Positions 46,465 through 60,213 of a stretch of DNA of 64,000 nucleotides are shown one piece after another (positions within the stretch are counted from its first letter, which is position 1; each line of letters opens with the position of its first letter). This DNA is from Calliphora vicina. Its lineage: Eukaryota > Arthropoda > Insecta > Diptera > Calliphoridae. Location: assembly GCF_958450345.1 (NCBI RefSeq), contig NC_088780.1:94376226-94440225 (forward strand), in the 5' to 3' direction. Below the pieces are notes generated by a model that had not been told where the DNA came from, ran no database searches, and worked only from the letters and a program-made list of their open reading frames with translations. Made by a program: the position numbers and the translations under genes.

Positions 46465-47718
46465 AAAATGAATTTTCCATTTTATCTAATTCTTTGTAAT
46501 ATTAAATATTTTCGGTTTTTAGAGAAATTTCCCCTGATTTAAACTGAAGTCCTAAAAGAGTACAGAGAGAAAGAAACTACTGCAACTCGTATTAATCGAA
46601 TTTCTTGCCAAACGAATGAAAAATTTCTTCAGTTGTGACTGCATTATATGGAGTGACAAATAATTGTTGATTTCAAACGTAATTCATCTTTACAAACAGA
46701 TTTTCTGTTGTTCTGTAGATCTGCTTTGAAGAGAGAACAAATATTTAAATTAAGTTTTTTGTCTTTTTATAAATATGTAAGAACAAGTAAAGGGCATGCG
46801 TCCTTGAGTTAAAACAAAATGCCAATGACCTTTTACACTAGACACCTAATAATAACTTTCTATTGAATATTTATTAATCTAATTCTGACTCAGACAAAAT
46901 TTCAAGAAACTAGATCGTATTTTTATATCTATCTTAACAAATTGCTGAATAATTTCATATGCATGCGACACAAGTAAGTAGTTCACTTTAATTTTTTCTT
47001 TATGAAATTGAAACTTTTTTGCTTTGCCATAAAATCAGATTTTGGTTTGTATTCATTACAAATATATGAACATATTTTGAAAGTTGCCAAACCAGCATAA
47101 TTGAAATAAAAAAAACACAGAAACACAACAAAGATATTCACACAGCGAAAGTGAAAAAAGTAGAATAAATTTTTGTTTATTTATTGAAATAAATTGCCAC
47201 AATTGAAATTTACTTAATTGGAATTTAACAATTAAACAAATTACTGTAAAGAAAAATAAGAGAAACAAAATTAAATACATATGTATGTACTTCCATAAGA
47301 TAATGTGTGAAAAGAGTGTGGCAGTATGGAATTCTGAAACACTTTTTTGAAATCTTTAGAGAATAATATATTTTCAATCTCAGCCACTCAGTGTATTTTC
47401 TTGTGAGATCAACTTAAAAATATTTTTTGTTTTCGATAATAAATTCACGCATGAATTTTTGAGTTACAAACTTGTACTCATATTTCTAAGAATTTTTGTG
47501 AATGTAGGTCAAGTTAACTCCAACATGACATTGATTAATCGAAAAATATTTTTTGTGTTTTTTGGAAATGTAACAATTTTAGTAAAAAGTTTATTAAATT
47601 TGTTACAAAGTTTAAATTTTTTTTGTTTGTGTGTAACAAATCTATTTGTATTTTATAGGGTTTTCAATTATTCGAATAAAATTTTATAATTTTTTTATTA
47701 TTTGGGTTATTACTCTAT
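46465..47718. other. Gene-free DNA
   Basis: No exon, RNA gene or repeat could be assigned. It may be part of the kinase gene's 5' intron if the first exons lie beyond the window. Confidence 0.45.
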
Positions 47719-48535
47719 TGGGTGTATGACTTAAAAATGCTTAATTTTTCAAATTTTTAGCTTTTTCTTTTAAACAGTTGTACAATAGCCTTTTACAATC
47801 TTTCTTGGCTCATCATTTGAGGCCAAGAACAAATCAAGCCAATATCGGATACTCTGTTTCAAAGTGGAGTGTATCCCAGAGAGAGAGCGTTTTGCTTCAA
47901 TCGAAACAAATAGGAGCTGGACTATAAAGCGGGTGAGGTAAAACTTCCCAACTACTTCATTCATGAAGGAATATTACGGTTTCATGTCTGGTTGCATATT
48001 CTGTGCGTTTTTCGGCCAATGCTCGTTTCACACGAATCAGTTGCGTTGTATACAGGTTCCTTGTGATGGTCTGGTCAGATTTCAGCAGCTCATAATAAAT
48101 ATAACCCTTTTTCTTCCACCAAATAAAGAGCTCAATGGATATTTGGCTTTGGTGTTGATTCGGCTGGTTGGCCGAGCTTCACATACGATCTCTTACGCTT
48201 CGGGTTTGGATCCATTTTTCATTTCAATTTCTATGGTACCCAATTTCTACGCTTTTGGATGAATCCTGCTGCTAGCAAAAGTTTTGAAATTGCTGCTTGA
48301 GTAGCTTCCAATGATTTGGCAAACTCTTGTTGAGTTTTACATGGAGTAATGCCAACAATTCTTGTTTGGCTGGCCTGGGCGATCTTTGTCTTCCGTGTCA
48401 AAATCACCACTTCTGAACCGAACAAACCATCTTCCGCATGTTGAAACCGATGGAACACATTCACCATAAGCTTTGGTTACCAATAGGTGTGTTTAGCAGC
48501 ACTTTTTTTCAAATTAAAGAATTAAAGCAAAACTT
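47719..48535 (-). pseudogene. Decayed mariner (DD34D-type) element
   Basis: Minus-strand fragments in shifting frames match mariner transposase: AISKLLLAAGFIQKRRNWVP (the WVP motif between DNA-binding and catalytic domains), a middle part with YYELLK-like text, and near the C-terminus RYWLDLFLASNDEPRKIV (the W.d.w.askde motif). Many stops. The low-coordinate end GGTGTATGACTTAAAAATGC resembles a mariner terminus and recurs at the second relic (53056). Confidence 0.75.
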
Positions 48536-48568
48536 CACGCATATGACGCTTTTTAACATTCCGAAGCA

Positions 48569-49102
48569 AAACAAGTAAGAGAGCTATATTCGGCTGTGCC
48601 GAATCTTATACACCCTTCACCAAATTATACTTCAAAATAAAAATTTAAAATATTTTTAGGTAAACAAAATTATTTTTTTTGCAGTTTTTTAATTTTTTTG
48701 AAAAAAAATATTTTCGAATTATTTTTTTTAAATTTTAAAAGATTTTTTTTTTTAAATTTAATTTTTTTTTAATGTTTAGCGAAAAAAAATTTTTGGTGAA
48801 AAAAAAAATTCGGGTTAAAAAATATTTTTTTCCGATTTTGACCCATTGTAGGTCCAACTAGTTATGGTCTTATATATGTCGTTGCAAAGGTCTTTGAAAT
48901 ATCTATCATTAGATATCCATATTGTCTATATTAATGACTTAGTAATCCAGATATAGATCAAAAATCGAGGTTGTTCTGGTTTTTTCCTCATATCTCAGCC
49001 ATTTGTGGACCGATTTTGCTGATTTTTAATAGCAAACTTCTCGAAAGCTTGTCTGACAGAATTATTGAATTCTTCAGAAAATTGATTTCAACAGACAGAC
49101 AT
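48569..49102 (-). repeat. mini-me-like repeat, copy 5 (3' truncated)
   Basis: Starts ACAAGTAAGAGAGCTATATT, has the CGGCTGTGCCG hairpin, T-rich middle and body, and stops inside the GACAGAC tract; the core and the TATACCC end are missing. Confidence 0.75.
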
Positions 49103-52100
49103 TAAATAATACATTAAAATTTTATAAAAAAATAAATTTATTCGAATAATCGATTAATCGACAATTTTTGATCGAATAATTTTTTATTCTAAATTGAAAA
49201 TTTGTATTAATTTTTCCCTCGATTATTCGAATGACACCAATGTATATAGTGTCTTCTTAATTGTGCCTCTTTTTAGTTGTCTTGCACTCTATACTCGTTT
49301 ATTATTGTATAAATACATTCTCAAGTTATTTGACATTTGTTAACCATTCAACTATAAATAAAATGACTTTTTCATTTAACATTTAAATTGTCTATTAATT
49401 GTTTTTGTTGTTGTTTTCATGAGTGTGTATTTGAGTGTTTCTTTCTAGTTTTTTAACAGAAACTACATCTGTGAGACTTTTTTTGTTCAACGTTTGAGAA
49501 GATGATGATTTTCCGCATCTTCAAGGCAGTTTTATGGTTTCAGGCATCTAAGAAAATTGTGGCTTTAAATAACGAAAATATTAATACCGTAATATGCAGC
49601 TAAAACAAGTAAAATTATTGATAATCAAGATTTTCTATATTGCACTATGGGTCGGTGTTGTTTGACATGAAATACATTAACCAAGGGTGGCTAACCGATT
49701 CGAAATGGTAATGCAAATTTGGAGTAGAGTTAGAAGGTTTCTTGTAGCTAGGGTTTTTATCCCTTTCACTAAAAGGCTTAAGAAAATGTTTTTCAATTCA
49801 TTTTGTAAATAAAAGTGAATGAAGAAAAAACATTTCAATTCAATTTGTGGTAGATTTGAATCAACACAAAATTTAATCATTCGAAGTTTGAATAAATTCT
49901 GTTATCAATTAACTTCAAAATTAATTAAATTTAAATTAAGCTTTTGAATGAAGCTACAGAATTATATATTGTTAATTTTATGGAATGAAAGGCTGACATT
50001 TTTTAATTACGGATTAAGATTTTAGGGAATTAAGCTCAAATTGAATTAATTAAAACGAAGCTCTATATATAAGGATTATAACACCTAGTTTTTATATGAA
50101 ATATTGCTATAATATTCCTAATTTTCAGTATTGTTATATATTTCGGGAATAGCCGGGTACCCGGGAATGTAGAAACAAATTTTTCCGATTCCCGGGAATC
50201 TAAAAAGGTCGGGAAATAAAAAACCCTACTTGTAGCCCAATTATTGTTACAAAGGAATCCATCCAATGAATTTTCCCATTGGTTTGACTTATAATTTATA
50301 AAAGTTTTTTTTGGTTTCCAAATTTTGTATTTTTGGGCTGAAATTAGTTTAAACGAAAAACACAACTTTTTCAGTTTTAAGCCGAAACTCTAGTGTGAAC
50401 TGAATTTTGGTATATAAAAAAGCAAGAGTCGAAATGGGGTAAAGTTAACGGTAGCGCTCATTTGGATTATTTCGAAAACGGTATTTTGACTTATTTTGGT
50501 AACGATCTTTAGCGGTAAGATAATTTCTGTTATTTTGGTAACGGTAGCCAAATTTGAAAAATGTAGGAATTTTGAAATTCTGCCTTATTTTACCATCATC
50601 TATCTGAGACCATTGTGATATGTGGTAAAATTAATGCTGAATCTATGCTAAACAAAAAACGACTGACATAACTTGTTTTAAATAAACATTTTTCATATAT
50701 GCCACATAATTTTAGCACTTTCTTTAAAAAATAAAACATAACAGAAGCAAAAAAAAAAAAAAAAAAACATCTTCAATATATAAAAACTTCATGTTCAAAA
50801 GATTTAAAAAATCGTATGTGTGGAAGAAGTTTATGTTTTGAAAAATAGAAATAGTAAAGTTTTTTCTCACTTTTAAATGTTCAAAGAAAATCAATTAATT
50901 TTCCTTAAAAAAAATACTGGTTTTTAGCTGTTGGTAAAACACATTTTGTTAGTTTGTTCATACAGAGTAAAAACCATAGTAAATTGTTGAACATTTATTT
51001 TCCAACTCAGGTGTGCTTTAACTAAATACGTTTATTTTCATATCTTCATGTTTCGTTTTGTTTGCATTTTATTTTATTTTCTTTGTTTTTATTTTGTTAA
51101 TGTTTAAAGTTCATCGTGACCAGCTGCAAGTTGGATGCAACACCAAACCAAGTCTTGAATCTGCAGCAGCCGCAGCCGCCACAATAGGAAGGAAAATTAC
51201 AAAAAAGAGACCCCAACAACAAAAAAAACATTAACAATTGTGGCCGTAAATTTCAATCAATTTTCTTGTCGTTTTTGGTAAAATACAAACAAAACAACAT
51301 ATAAAATTCAACATGAAATAAAACAAAATGATCTTGTGTGGTAGACGACGACATCACGTGCTACTCAAAGATATGTTTTCATTCGATTCTTCTTAAAAAA
51401 GCGGATGTTTTGATTTGTGTTGTTTTATTTTCGTTTTATCTTCGTTGTTTTAGTAATGAAATGCCTTAAGAATAATTGTTAAATTGTTGTAACTTTGAAA
51501 ATACAATAAAATCCATAATGATTTTGTTTAGTAGGAAAGTCCTGAAGCTTTGAATACTATACAAACATAAATACTTTGATTTTGGTAGAAACATAAAATT
51601 TCACTTGGTCATATACAAGTGTTGGAGCCATAGAGAAATACACATAGAGCGGAAACTGGGAAAAAACTCAAACAAAAAAAAATATTCAAAATTATCACAC
51701 ATACGAATGTTTTTTTTTTGTTTTCACATACATAGTTATTTTTACTATTACAATCTCATCACTTAGATTTTTGACAACCGAGTTAGGACAGGAGAGTTTC
51801 CGATCTATGGTTGGAGCTTTAAATGATACATCATTTTAATTTCAACTAAATCAATTCAAGTTGAAATTGAGAAAATTCAAATTGCTATTGATAAAATCAT
51901 GACACAACAATATTAGGTACACTTATTAGAAAATAAATTCTCAATTATACAATTCTTGTAACGTCAAACAAAAGCAAATATGAAAAAAAAAATCAAAATC
52001 AAAGTATGAAGTTATAGGGCTAAATATTGAAAACTCTCCCTAGTGATTCTACCTTCTACAATTATTGTATCATGGATAAAATCAAATTAATATTGAGAAA

Positions 52101-52138
52101 ATACAAATTGAAATTAAGAAATCCAAATTAATTATATG
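49103..52138. other. Gene-free DNA with repeat traces
   Basis: No exon identified. Traces: a CCCGGGAAT-type duplicated motif near 50138-50210, AATTGAA-rich simple sequence (49780-50060, 51830-51910), a poly-A of about 19 bp near 50750, and a small inverted repeat about 51620-51815. A GC-richer patch (51116-51190) is listed separately. Confidence 0.45.
51116..51190. other. GC-rich patch with GCAGCAGCCGCAGCCGCC
   Basis: GTGACCAGCTGCAAGTTGG followed by a GCN-type trinucleotide run stands out from the AT-rich surroundings. Either strand gives an alanine/glutamine-like run for a few dozen codons, but no splice-bounded exon could be defined. It may be a fragment of a 5' UTR or an unknown exon. Confidence 0.25.
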
Positions 52139-52410
52139 AAACTAGCTGTCCCGGCAAACGTTGTTCTGCCATAGCTCACACAAAGTTTGAAGACTCGCAT
52201 TATAATAGTACTCCAGATATGCAATAATAAAATTTTACTTTGTATGGGAGGTGCCATGCCCGTTGTTCCTATATAGGTCAATTGTGAATTTAAACCATCC
52301 AGGAACCCACTCAAACACACACAACAAATTTCATCGAAATAGTTATGGAGGAGTTCAGTTACTAACACACGTTCAGCAGAATTATATATATAAAGAAGAA
52401 GATAACAAAT
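52139..52410 (+). repeat. Insect repeat with CTAGCTGTCCCGGCAAACG (SINE/RTE-tail type)
   Basis: ACTAGCTGTCCCGGCAAACG at 52141, then AACAAATTTCATCGAAATAG, GGAGGAGTTCAG, CTAACACACGTTCAGCAGAA and a short TATATATA tail. This combination is widespread in insect genomes as a non-autonomous retroelement or retroelement tail. Non-coding; exact family uncertain. Confidence 0.6.
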
Positions 52411-52474
52411 TGAAATTCAGAAGAGCGAGTTAATATTAAGAAAAAATAAATTGAAAAAAAACCAAATTATACTT

Positions 52475-53046
52475 AACAAAAATTTATTTTTTTCCAAAGT
52501 TTTTTTTTTTTAATTTTTTGGAAAAAATTTTTTTCGAATTGTTTTTTTTAATTTAATTTTTAAATTTTTTTTGTTTTTTCATTTTTTTTAATGTTTAGAA
52601 AAAAAAAATTAGGGTTAAAAAATATTTTTTTCGATTTCGACCGATTTACTATGGCCTTATATACGTCGTTGCAAAGGTCTTTGAAATATCTATCATTAGA
52701 TATCCATTTTGTCTATATTAATGACTTAGTAATCCAGATATATATCGAGGTTGTAATTGTTGTATATCTCTGCCGTTTGTGGACCGATTTTCTAGATTTT
52801 AAAAAGCAACCGAGCCGGAAGAATTCCGGAGATATTGATGTATAAATCGTGTTTGTAAGTTATTTGGGGGCTTCGGAAAGTTGATTTAAGCAGACGCACA
52901 GATGGACAGACAGACATATGGACATGGCTTAATCGACTCCGCTATCTATAAGGATCCAGAATATATATACTTTATAGGGTCGGAAAATGATATTGTGGAA
53001 ATTACAAACGGAATGACAAACTTATACATACACTTCTCACGAAGGT
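52475..53046 (-). repeat. mini-me-like repeat, copy 6
   Basis: T-rich arm, body (AAATATCTATCATTAGATAT), core GGCTTAATCGACTCCGC, ATATATATACTTTATAGGG, and the CTTCTCACGAAGGTAT end. The CAAGTAAGAGAGC end is missing. Confidence 0.75.
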
Positions 53047-53055
53047 ATACAAATA

Positions 53056-53660
53056 TGACTTAAAAATGCTGAATTTTTAAAAATGTTTAACTTTTATTTT
53101 GAAACATTTGTACAATATAAATTTATTCAAAGTATTGTCCATTGTTAGCTATGACCTTTTCCCATCCTTCTATCAACATATGGATTCCGAGACAAAATAA
53201 CTGGCCGAGAATGAATCAAGCTAATATGGGATACTCTGTTCCAAAGTAAAGACTATACCAGAAAGAGAGTTCAGCATTGATCGAAAGAAATAGTAGTCCA
53301 ACGGGACACGGACTGATGCGGGTGAGGCAAAACCCATCCCCTTCATTCTAAATGTTTTTTTTTTGGCCGAGCTTCATATACAATCTCTTACGCTTCGGGT
53401 TATCTTAATGGATCCAATTTTCATCGCATGTAATGATTCGGTGCAAAAATGATTTTCTTTTATAGCGTTCAAGCTGCATTTCAGACATGCAATCGTCTTT
53501 CAAGGTCTCTCGGCTTCAATTCGTATGGTACTCAATAATTTCCCAGCTTTTGGATGAATCAATCTACTCGCAAATATATTTATATTGCTGCTTGAGAAGC
53601 TCCTAATGATTTTCTTTTCTTTTTAGAGCATTTAAATAAAAGCTTTTTTTAAATGTTTTT
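53056..53660 (-). pseudogene. Second decayed mariner element
   Basis: The low-coordinate end ATGACTTAAAAATGCTG matches the end of the 47719 relic. Minus-strand text at about 53110-53170 reads GWEKVIANNGQYFE, close to the mariner C-terminus (GWEKxVxxxGxYFe). Further fragments up to about 53610 repeat pieces of the first relic. It starts about 10 bp after a mini-me-like copy. Confidence 0.7.
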
Positions 53661-56600
53661 TTATTATTATTTCATTATATCAAAAAATCCTCAAAATGTT
53701 TAAATGCAATGTCAATTGAATTAATTTTTTGACAGACAAATAAAATAGACTTCGGTTCCCTGTCACTATGACCCAAAGTATTATTGTGTCAAAATTTAAA
53801 TATACAAATAAAATAAAATTGATTGCAGTAAATAAATACATATTTATATTTAAATATTTTGAAATACTTCACTATTTTTGTACGTTAAAAATAAACACAA
53901 TAGTGCCGTTCTACTTGGCACTTGTTATTAGACATATTGTAGTCATGGGGTTTCAAATATTCTGAGAACGCAAAAAATATATACAACATTCTCTTATTTG
54001 TTGTTGTTTTTGTGTTATTTTTAGGTCAAAAACATAAACTGAAATAGTCTACAAGTAAATTTACGAGGAAAAAACGCACAAATGCGTTCAAAGTGACAAA
54101 AAAAGAAGCTAACAAAAAAAAAAACAAAAAAACTTAAAAATATAAGTGTAAAACATGTACTAAATTATAACACTTTATTTAATGAACTTTTTATGAGATT
54201 TTTAATTTCTTCTCACTTTAACTACAAGTGCCAATTTTAACACTTCTTTATGCCCAGCAGGGAGACAAGTACCATCTTTTGAAAAACGAAATAAAGAAAT
54301 GTAATTGTCATAAAATATACTTTAATTTAAGACAGCAGGTTGAAAAAAAAAATCATAAAACTTGCGTGATTTAAATCAAGTTAAGCCAGATGAAGTGTTT
54401 TTTTATATTTTAGTCACCATATGTTTAATACTAATTCAATACATATTATTTTATTTTCCAACTGTCATACCAAATGTCAAAATATAACAAATTGTCGAAA
54501 TCTTGACCAATGAAGAGATATTTAAACAAATGGACAAAGTGTTTTGGCAGACTCGCGAAAAATCTTTAAGCAATAGTAATTAATAGTCTTATTAAGACAA
54601 TTAAACTAATAAAAGACTTTTCTTAAAAATTACAAATAATTTTAAAAATACTTTTTTGGAGAGGAATTTAGAACAATATTTCTGGCGTGCGATCAATATG
54701 ACAAGCGAAAAGTCTTCAAAGTTTGTCTGTTCAGTTTCAGAATACAATGATTCTTGTGTTCATTCTCTGTATTATTTTTTGAACTCCCGGAATGGGAGGT
54801 TGGTTGACTGTATCCATAGTGGAGTCTTTTTAACACAGCTTATTACTTGGTTTCCTGATTCCTTCCTTTCAGACTATTTATTTTGTTTGGGTATAAGAGC
54901 TTTGAAAGGGTATAAGAGTTTTGACAGTCCATTAGTATTCTAAAAATACAGCTGGCACCACTGAATTCTGGGTCCATTAGGCACTGCTGATCTCTAAATA
55001 TCTCATAGCAATTTTATCACATCTTTCTATAGGGATAATACCTCTAGGTAAGATACTCAAAATTACTTAGTGTTCACTAGGGTGGCCGTTAATAAACAAA
55101 AGCTGGATTTTTGCCAGTATCACCCCCCCAGTTTGGTGAACACTGGTAAAAAAAATCATCCTGAAGAAATTTTAGGTAAGTCGGTTAGGGTTAAGACGTG
55201 CCGTGCCGCAAGCCCTCTGAAATTTTGAGATGCATGGGAAAATACAATTTTTTTCAGTTTTTGTAAAAATTTTGCAATTTAATTTGAAAGAATAGAAATG
55301 TGTTCGTAATTGTTGTTCTAATGAGATATAAAAGATAAGAATTAATTAATAAATGTTAAAGTTATTAAAAATTCCCCAGGCCATTAACGTTTCTCAGGAC
55401 ACTAGAACAAGAAATATATGAACAAAATTAACATATTTTGAGAAATATTCAAATAAAAGCTAATTTTTACTTAAAATATATCCATATTTACTTGTATATG
55501 AGTTTTTGTCTTCGTAGGATACCGTTAACCTATTCGCAAGTATGACCAAAAAAAAATTTTTTTAACGGCAGTTTCAAAACTACATTTTCAAATTTTTAAA
55601 AATTTTGTTAAACAAATATCATAATTTTTTGATTATCACCTTGGGATTTATTGAGAACATAATAGGGAATAAAAATATGATAAAAGTATGACAATACCTC
55701 CTATAGTTTTGCGTACCTGCGATTTAAATTCAGCGATTTTCGAGAAAAACTAATTGTTTGCACATATTTTGGCGAATGAGTCGAATTTCCTTACTGTTAT
55801 AAACATTAAGTAAAACCTATTCAGAATATTATAGTCCATACAATTTTAAATATAGTCTGAAAGTTTTACTAAAATCTGAAAACGTCAACCCTTATATCGA
55901 GAAGGTCAAAAAGGTCAAATTTTTCAATATTTGGAATTTCTCATGGAAAAATAGCGAAATGTTATATATTTTTGGGATGATTTTGATGAAACTTAAGAGA
56001 AATATAATACAAAGCCTAGTATTTACCAAAACAGCAGAAAAATTAAAATTAACCCATAATAGCATTTGGGGTTAAAATGACCCCAAACTTCTAAAACCAT
56101 ATAAAAATAGTAAATTCCAATAGTGCTGATCAAAATTTGATTTTTACAGAAAACAAACTTTAAAATATTGTATTTTGTATTAGAAAATAGTATTACGAAG
56201 CCATTGAAAAATGTTCACAATTTTGTTCAATTTTGACCACACATTTGGCAAAATATTGTATTTATATGGTCCCTATAAAAAGTTACACACATCCAAATTC
56301 GGAACATCTAAAATAGGGCATATTTTTTACGTTGTTTACCAAAATGTCTTCGGGAGGAAACAAAATTTTTCGACAAGGTATCTTACCACTTCTAAATTTA
56401 TTGAAATTTGGAACACGGTTTCTCTGTCTCCCTTAAATTTTTTAAATTAGCTATGGTTTGGATTATCCAATTTTTACAATATTGGTCTCAGAGTAATGTT
56501 AGTGTACCCTAGTTTCAATATATTTTCCTAAAAATCCTTTTCTTCTACATTTCAAGAGACTCACAAATCCTTCTCTTGAACTTTTTAAAGTATAACCCCA

Positions 56601-57397
56601 CTCCCTTAAATATGTACTTTGATCTGGTTCATCATTCATCACTCGCTCACTTACTTCATTTTATTCATTCCTTCACTCACATCTTAAATACTTAAATTAG
56701 TTTTTATTAAGTCATATTTGTTGTTTTATTTAGTATTTTTTTCAAAAACATTTTCTTATGTCACAGATACTTGCATACACCACCAGCTTTATGATTTTTT
56801 TTTTCTTTTCGGTGAATGTATCTTTAGCCGCCAGTTAAAGTATGTAGTTTGTGTTGCTGTAGTTTTGAACATTAAATTAATTTTTTTTTCTTATTTCAAT
56901 ATGACGCTTATAAAGAGTTAATGAAACATGCGCCTGCCTTGTCAGACATACAGACTTGAACGCTTGTATTTGGGTCATTCGTGAGTTAACTATGAATGTT
57001 TTTATTTTATTTCATTTTATTTATGTATTTTTTTAATTTTTACTTCTAGATGTAATTTAACAAATTATTTATGATTAACAAAATAAATTAATCATATTTC
57101 TTTTTTGTTAATTTTAATGTAAAATTAATTACTACAATTATGAATTTTTAATACTATTTTTAATTTAAATCAAGTGATAAAAATTATTGGTTGTTTTGAA
57201 ATTTTAAAAATAATGAGGTTTATTTTAGTCTTTCTATTACTCAAAGAACTTCAAAATAAGCGAAAAATTATTAAAATAGAAAATACCATTCTGGAAACTG
57301 TGACAAAAATAACATCATTTCAATTACAAACTGGTTTGTCTCAAAATACATGTGGGCATTTCCACGGCCACGAACGCGACATTCCTGATCCTTTTAA
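53661..57397. other. Gene-free DNA
   Basis: About 3.7 kb without a recognisable exon. The 95-codon open frame at 54656-54943 has no domain and no splice or codon support. 55080-55260 is less AT-rich (GCCAGTATCACCCCCCCAG) and looks like decayed repeat. Confidence 0.45.
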
Positions 57398-58068
57398 AAA
57401 ACAAGTAAGAGAGCTATATTCGGCTGTGCCGAATTTTATATACCCTTCACCAAATTATAATACAATTTTTAAATGTTTTTAGGTAAACAAAATTTAAAAT
57501 TTTTAAAATTTTTTTTTTCTATTATTATTTTTTAAATTTATTGAAATTTTTTTTTTTATTTTCGAAATTGTTTTTTAATTTATTGAAAAATTAAATTTAT
57601 GACAAAATAATTTTTTGGTGAAAAAAAATTCGGGTTAAAAAATATTTTTCCCGATTTTGACCCATTGTAGGTCCAACTTACTATATACATCGTTGCAATG
57701 GACTTTGCAATATCTATCATTGAATATCCATATTGTCTATATTAATGAATTAGTAATCCAGATATAGATAAAAACTAGGCCAAAAATCTATGTTATCCCG
57801 CCATTTATGGACCGATTTTGGCGATTTTATATAGCAACCGAGCCGAAAGAATTCACGATATATTGATGTGTGAATCATGTATGTAAGTTATTAGGGGGCT
57901 ACGGAAAGCTGATTTCAACATACAGACGGACATTGCTATATCGTCTCCGCTATCTAGAACGATCCATAATATATATACTTTGTGGGGTCGCAAATGAAAA
58001 ATGTAGAAATTACAAACGGAATGACAAACTTATATATAACCTTGCCACTCATGATGAAGGTATAATAA
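57398..58068 (-). repeat. mini-me-like repeat, copy 7
   Basis: ACAAGTAAGAGAGCTATATT with CGGCTGTGCCG, body, a diverged core (TATCGTCTCCGCTATCTAGA) and the end ACGGAATGACAAACTTATAT then ATGAAGGTATAATAA. More diverged than the others, closer to a subfamily with TTTGTGGGGTCGCAAATG. Confidence 0.7.
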
Positions 58069-58851
58069 AGAAATCTGAATAATTTTTTTTTCTTATTTAC
58101 ATTTTTCGATAACATATTTCCAATATATTAACAATAAACATGGTATCCCGAACGAGACATAAAATATAACTCGTTTTCGGCTGCTTCTCAAAATCAGCGA
58201 ATTGGAACATAATTTATTAATAAACATTTTTTATAAATTAAAATGGAATAATTTAGCTATAAATTGAGAGTTGTCTTGCTGAAATGTTTGCATTGGTTTT
58301 TGTTTTACCACCTATAGCATGATTTGTCACGCGACATATATCGATTAGGAAATTAAATACCGATTAGTCAATTATAAATTGTATACAATTTTTGTGTTTC
58401 AATTATATTTATAACGTGGTAGTCCTTTAAACATTTTAAAGGGAAATGGCGGTAACTTTTGTCCATCAGTGTATATACTTTGTGGGGTCGCAAATGAAAA
58501 ATGTAGAAATTACAAACGGAATGACAAACTTATATATAACCTTGCACTCATGATGAAGGGTATAATAAAGAAATCTGAATAATTTTTTTTCTTATTTACA
58601 TTTTTCGATAACATATTTCCAATATATTAACAATAAACATGGTATCCCGAACGAGACATAAAATAGAACTCGTTTTCGGCTGCTTCTAGAAAAAATGTCA
58701 AAATCAGCGAATTGGAACATAATTTATTAATAAACATTTTTTAATAATTAAAATGGAATAATGTAGCTATAAATTGAGAGTTGTCTTGCTCAAATGTTTG
58801 CATTGGTTTTTGTTTTACCACCTATAGCATGATTTGTCACGCGACATATTT
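57972..58851. repeat. Direct duplication, two ~370-bp copies 500 bp apart
   Basis: TATATACTTTGTGGGGTCGC starts copies at 57972 and 58472. Both run through GGTATCCCGAACGAGACATA and TTTGTTTTACCACCTATAGC to GTCACGCGACATA. Copies are nearly identical (small indels, one AGAAAAAATGT insertion). The first ~97 bp are the end of the mini-me-like element, so the duplication includes part of it. Confidence 0.85.
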
Positions 58852-60193
58852 TTTTTACTGACATGTTTGTAATATCGATTAGTCAATTAAATCCCGGCGC
58901 CAAGTTATAGATTATAAAAATATCAAAATTTTTTAAAAATATACACTTTCGATCCCACTTCATTAGAATAATCTAGGAGTACTTATAACAAAGGACGATT
59001 TAGGTACCGGAACGCGACATTGAAACATAAAATCAAATGAAAACTTTAACGTTAATCGAGCTTTGTTAAATTTATTAAATCTTGTTCAAAATATGTTTCA
59101 AAATTATATACCATTTAATTTTAGTTGGGAATACATTTTTATAGACATTAGCTTTAAAAAGTAAAGTCATGAAATATTAATGATAAAGTAATTTTGTTGC
59201 TGTTTTATTACTGAGAAGTGAATATTGTATAATTTATATTAATCTAATGCGATTAAGTAATAGCACCAAAAATGTTTAAGTGTTAAAATAATTAAACAAG
59301 TTAATTCTTTGAAATTTTTAAATGTCATCTTTAAAGTGTTTATACATTTAGTTTTGTTTTTTGTTAAATGCATGATGCCGTCTATTTTTATTAATTATAA
59401 TATAATCGTTAAAATCATTTAACAAATTCTGAGGTTTATTGGTGTGATTTTATTTTAATTTTTTTAAACTTTGTTTAAATTTAATAACACAGTTTGATGG
59501 GATCATTAATTATGCCGAATAAAAGAAAAACAAATGATCAAATCTTTAACTGGTTTTTTTGAGTCAGTGCATAGTTTATATATTTTTTTGGCAAATTTAT
59601 ACAACAAAAACCATAAATAAATATAGGAAGTGTTATTTAAAACGATGTTTCATTTGTTGAAAAGTTTCTCAGTATCAATTTCATAAACAAGTAAAGTGTT
59701 TGCAGCAGGTGTAGTTGAATTCAGAATCTCCGTTCTTTAACAGTATTTAGAATAAAGGAATTCTATTAGTCATCCATCCAATGTTTAACAGGATGATTCA
59801 AATACGAACATGAATGTTCAAACATACAATATTTTCGCTTCAACTCCCTGAAGTCAATTGCAACTTTAGTGTCTCTAAGGATGGGTTTTTTACTGGAAGA
59901 TCAAATGGCAATAATTGGCTGCTTAAACAATAGCAAATTATGTAAATTTTAACCCATCCTATATTCAGATATGATGGTTACGAATTCAGTTTTCTGAAAT
60001 ATTAAATCATCCTGTAAAACTTTATATAATTTTTCCATGAATGTAAATCATTTGAATTTTGCTTACTATCCAGCTTAATTAGTTTATAGCAGTATTTTTT
60101 AATTATGTTTTTTTTAAATGATTGTCTTAAGTAGCCTCGTTAGTCAGTATAGTAACAACGACGTCATTTTTCAAACCCTTCTTCAAATTTATA
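58852..60193. other. Gene-free DNA
   Basis: AT-rich; no exon or element recognised. Confidence 0.45.
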
Positions 60194-60213
60194 AGGAGTG
60201 AGATCGAAAAAAC

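Noticed and set aside
54656..54943. 95-codon open frame with ATG
   Set aside because: No recognisable domain, no splice context, and isolated in gene-free DNA; expected by chance in 64 kb.
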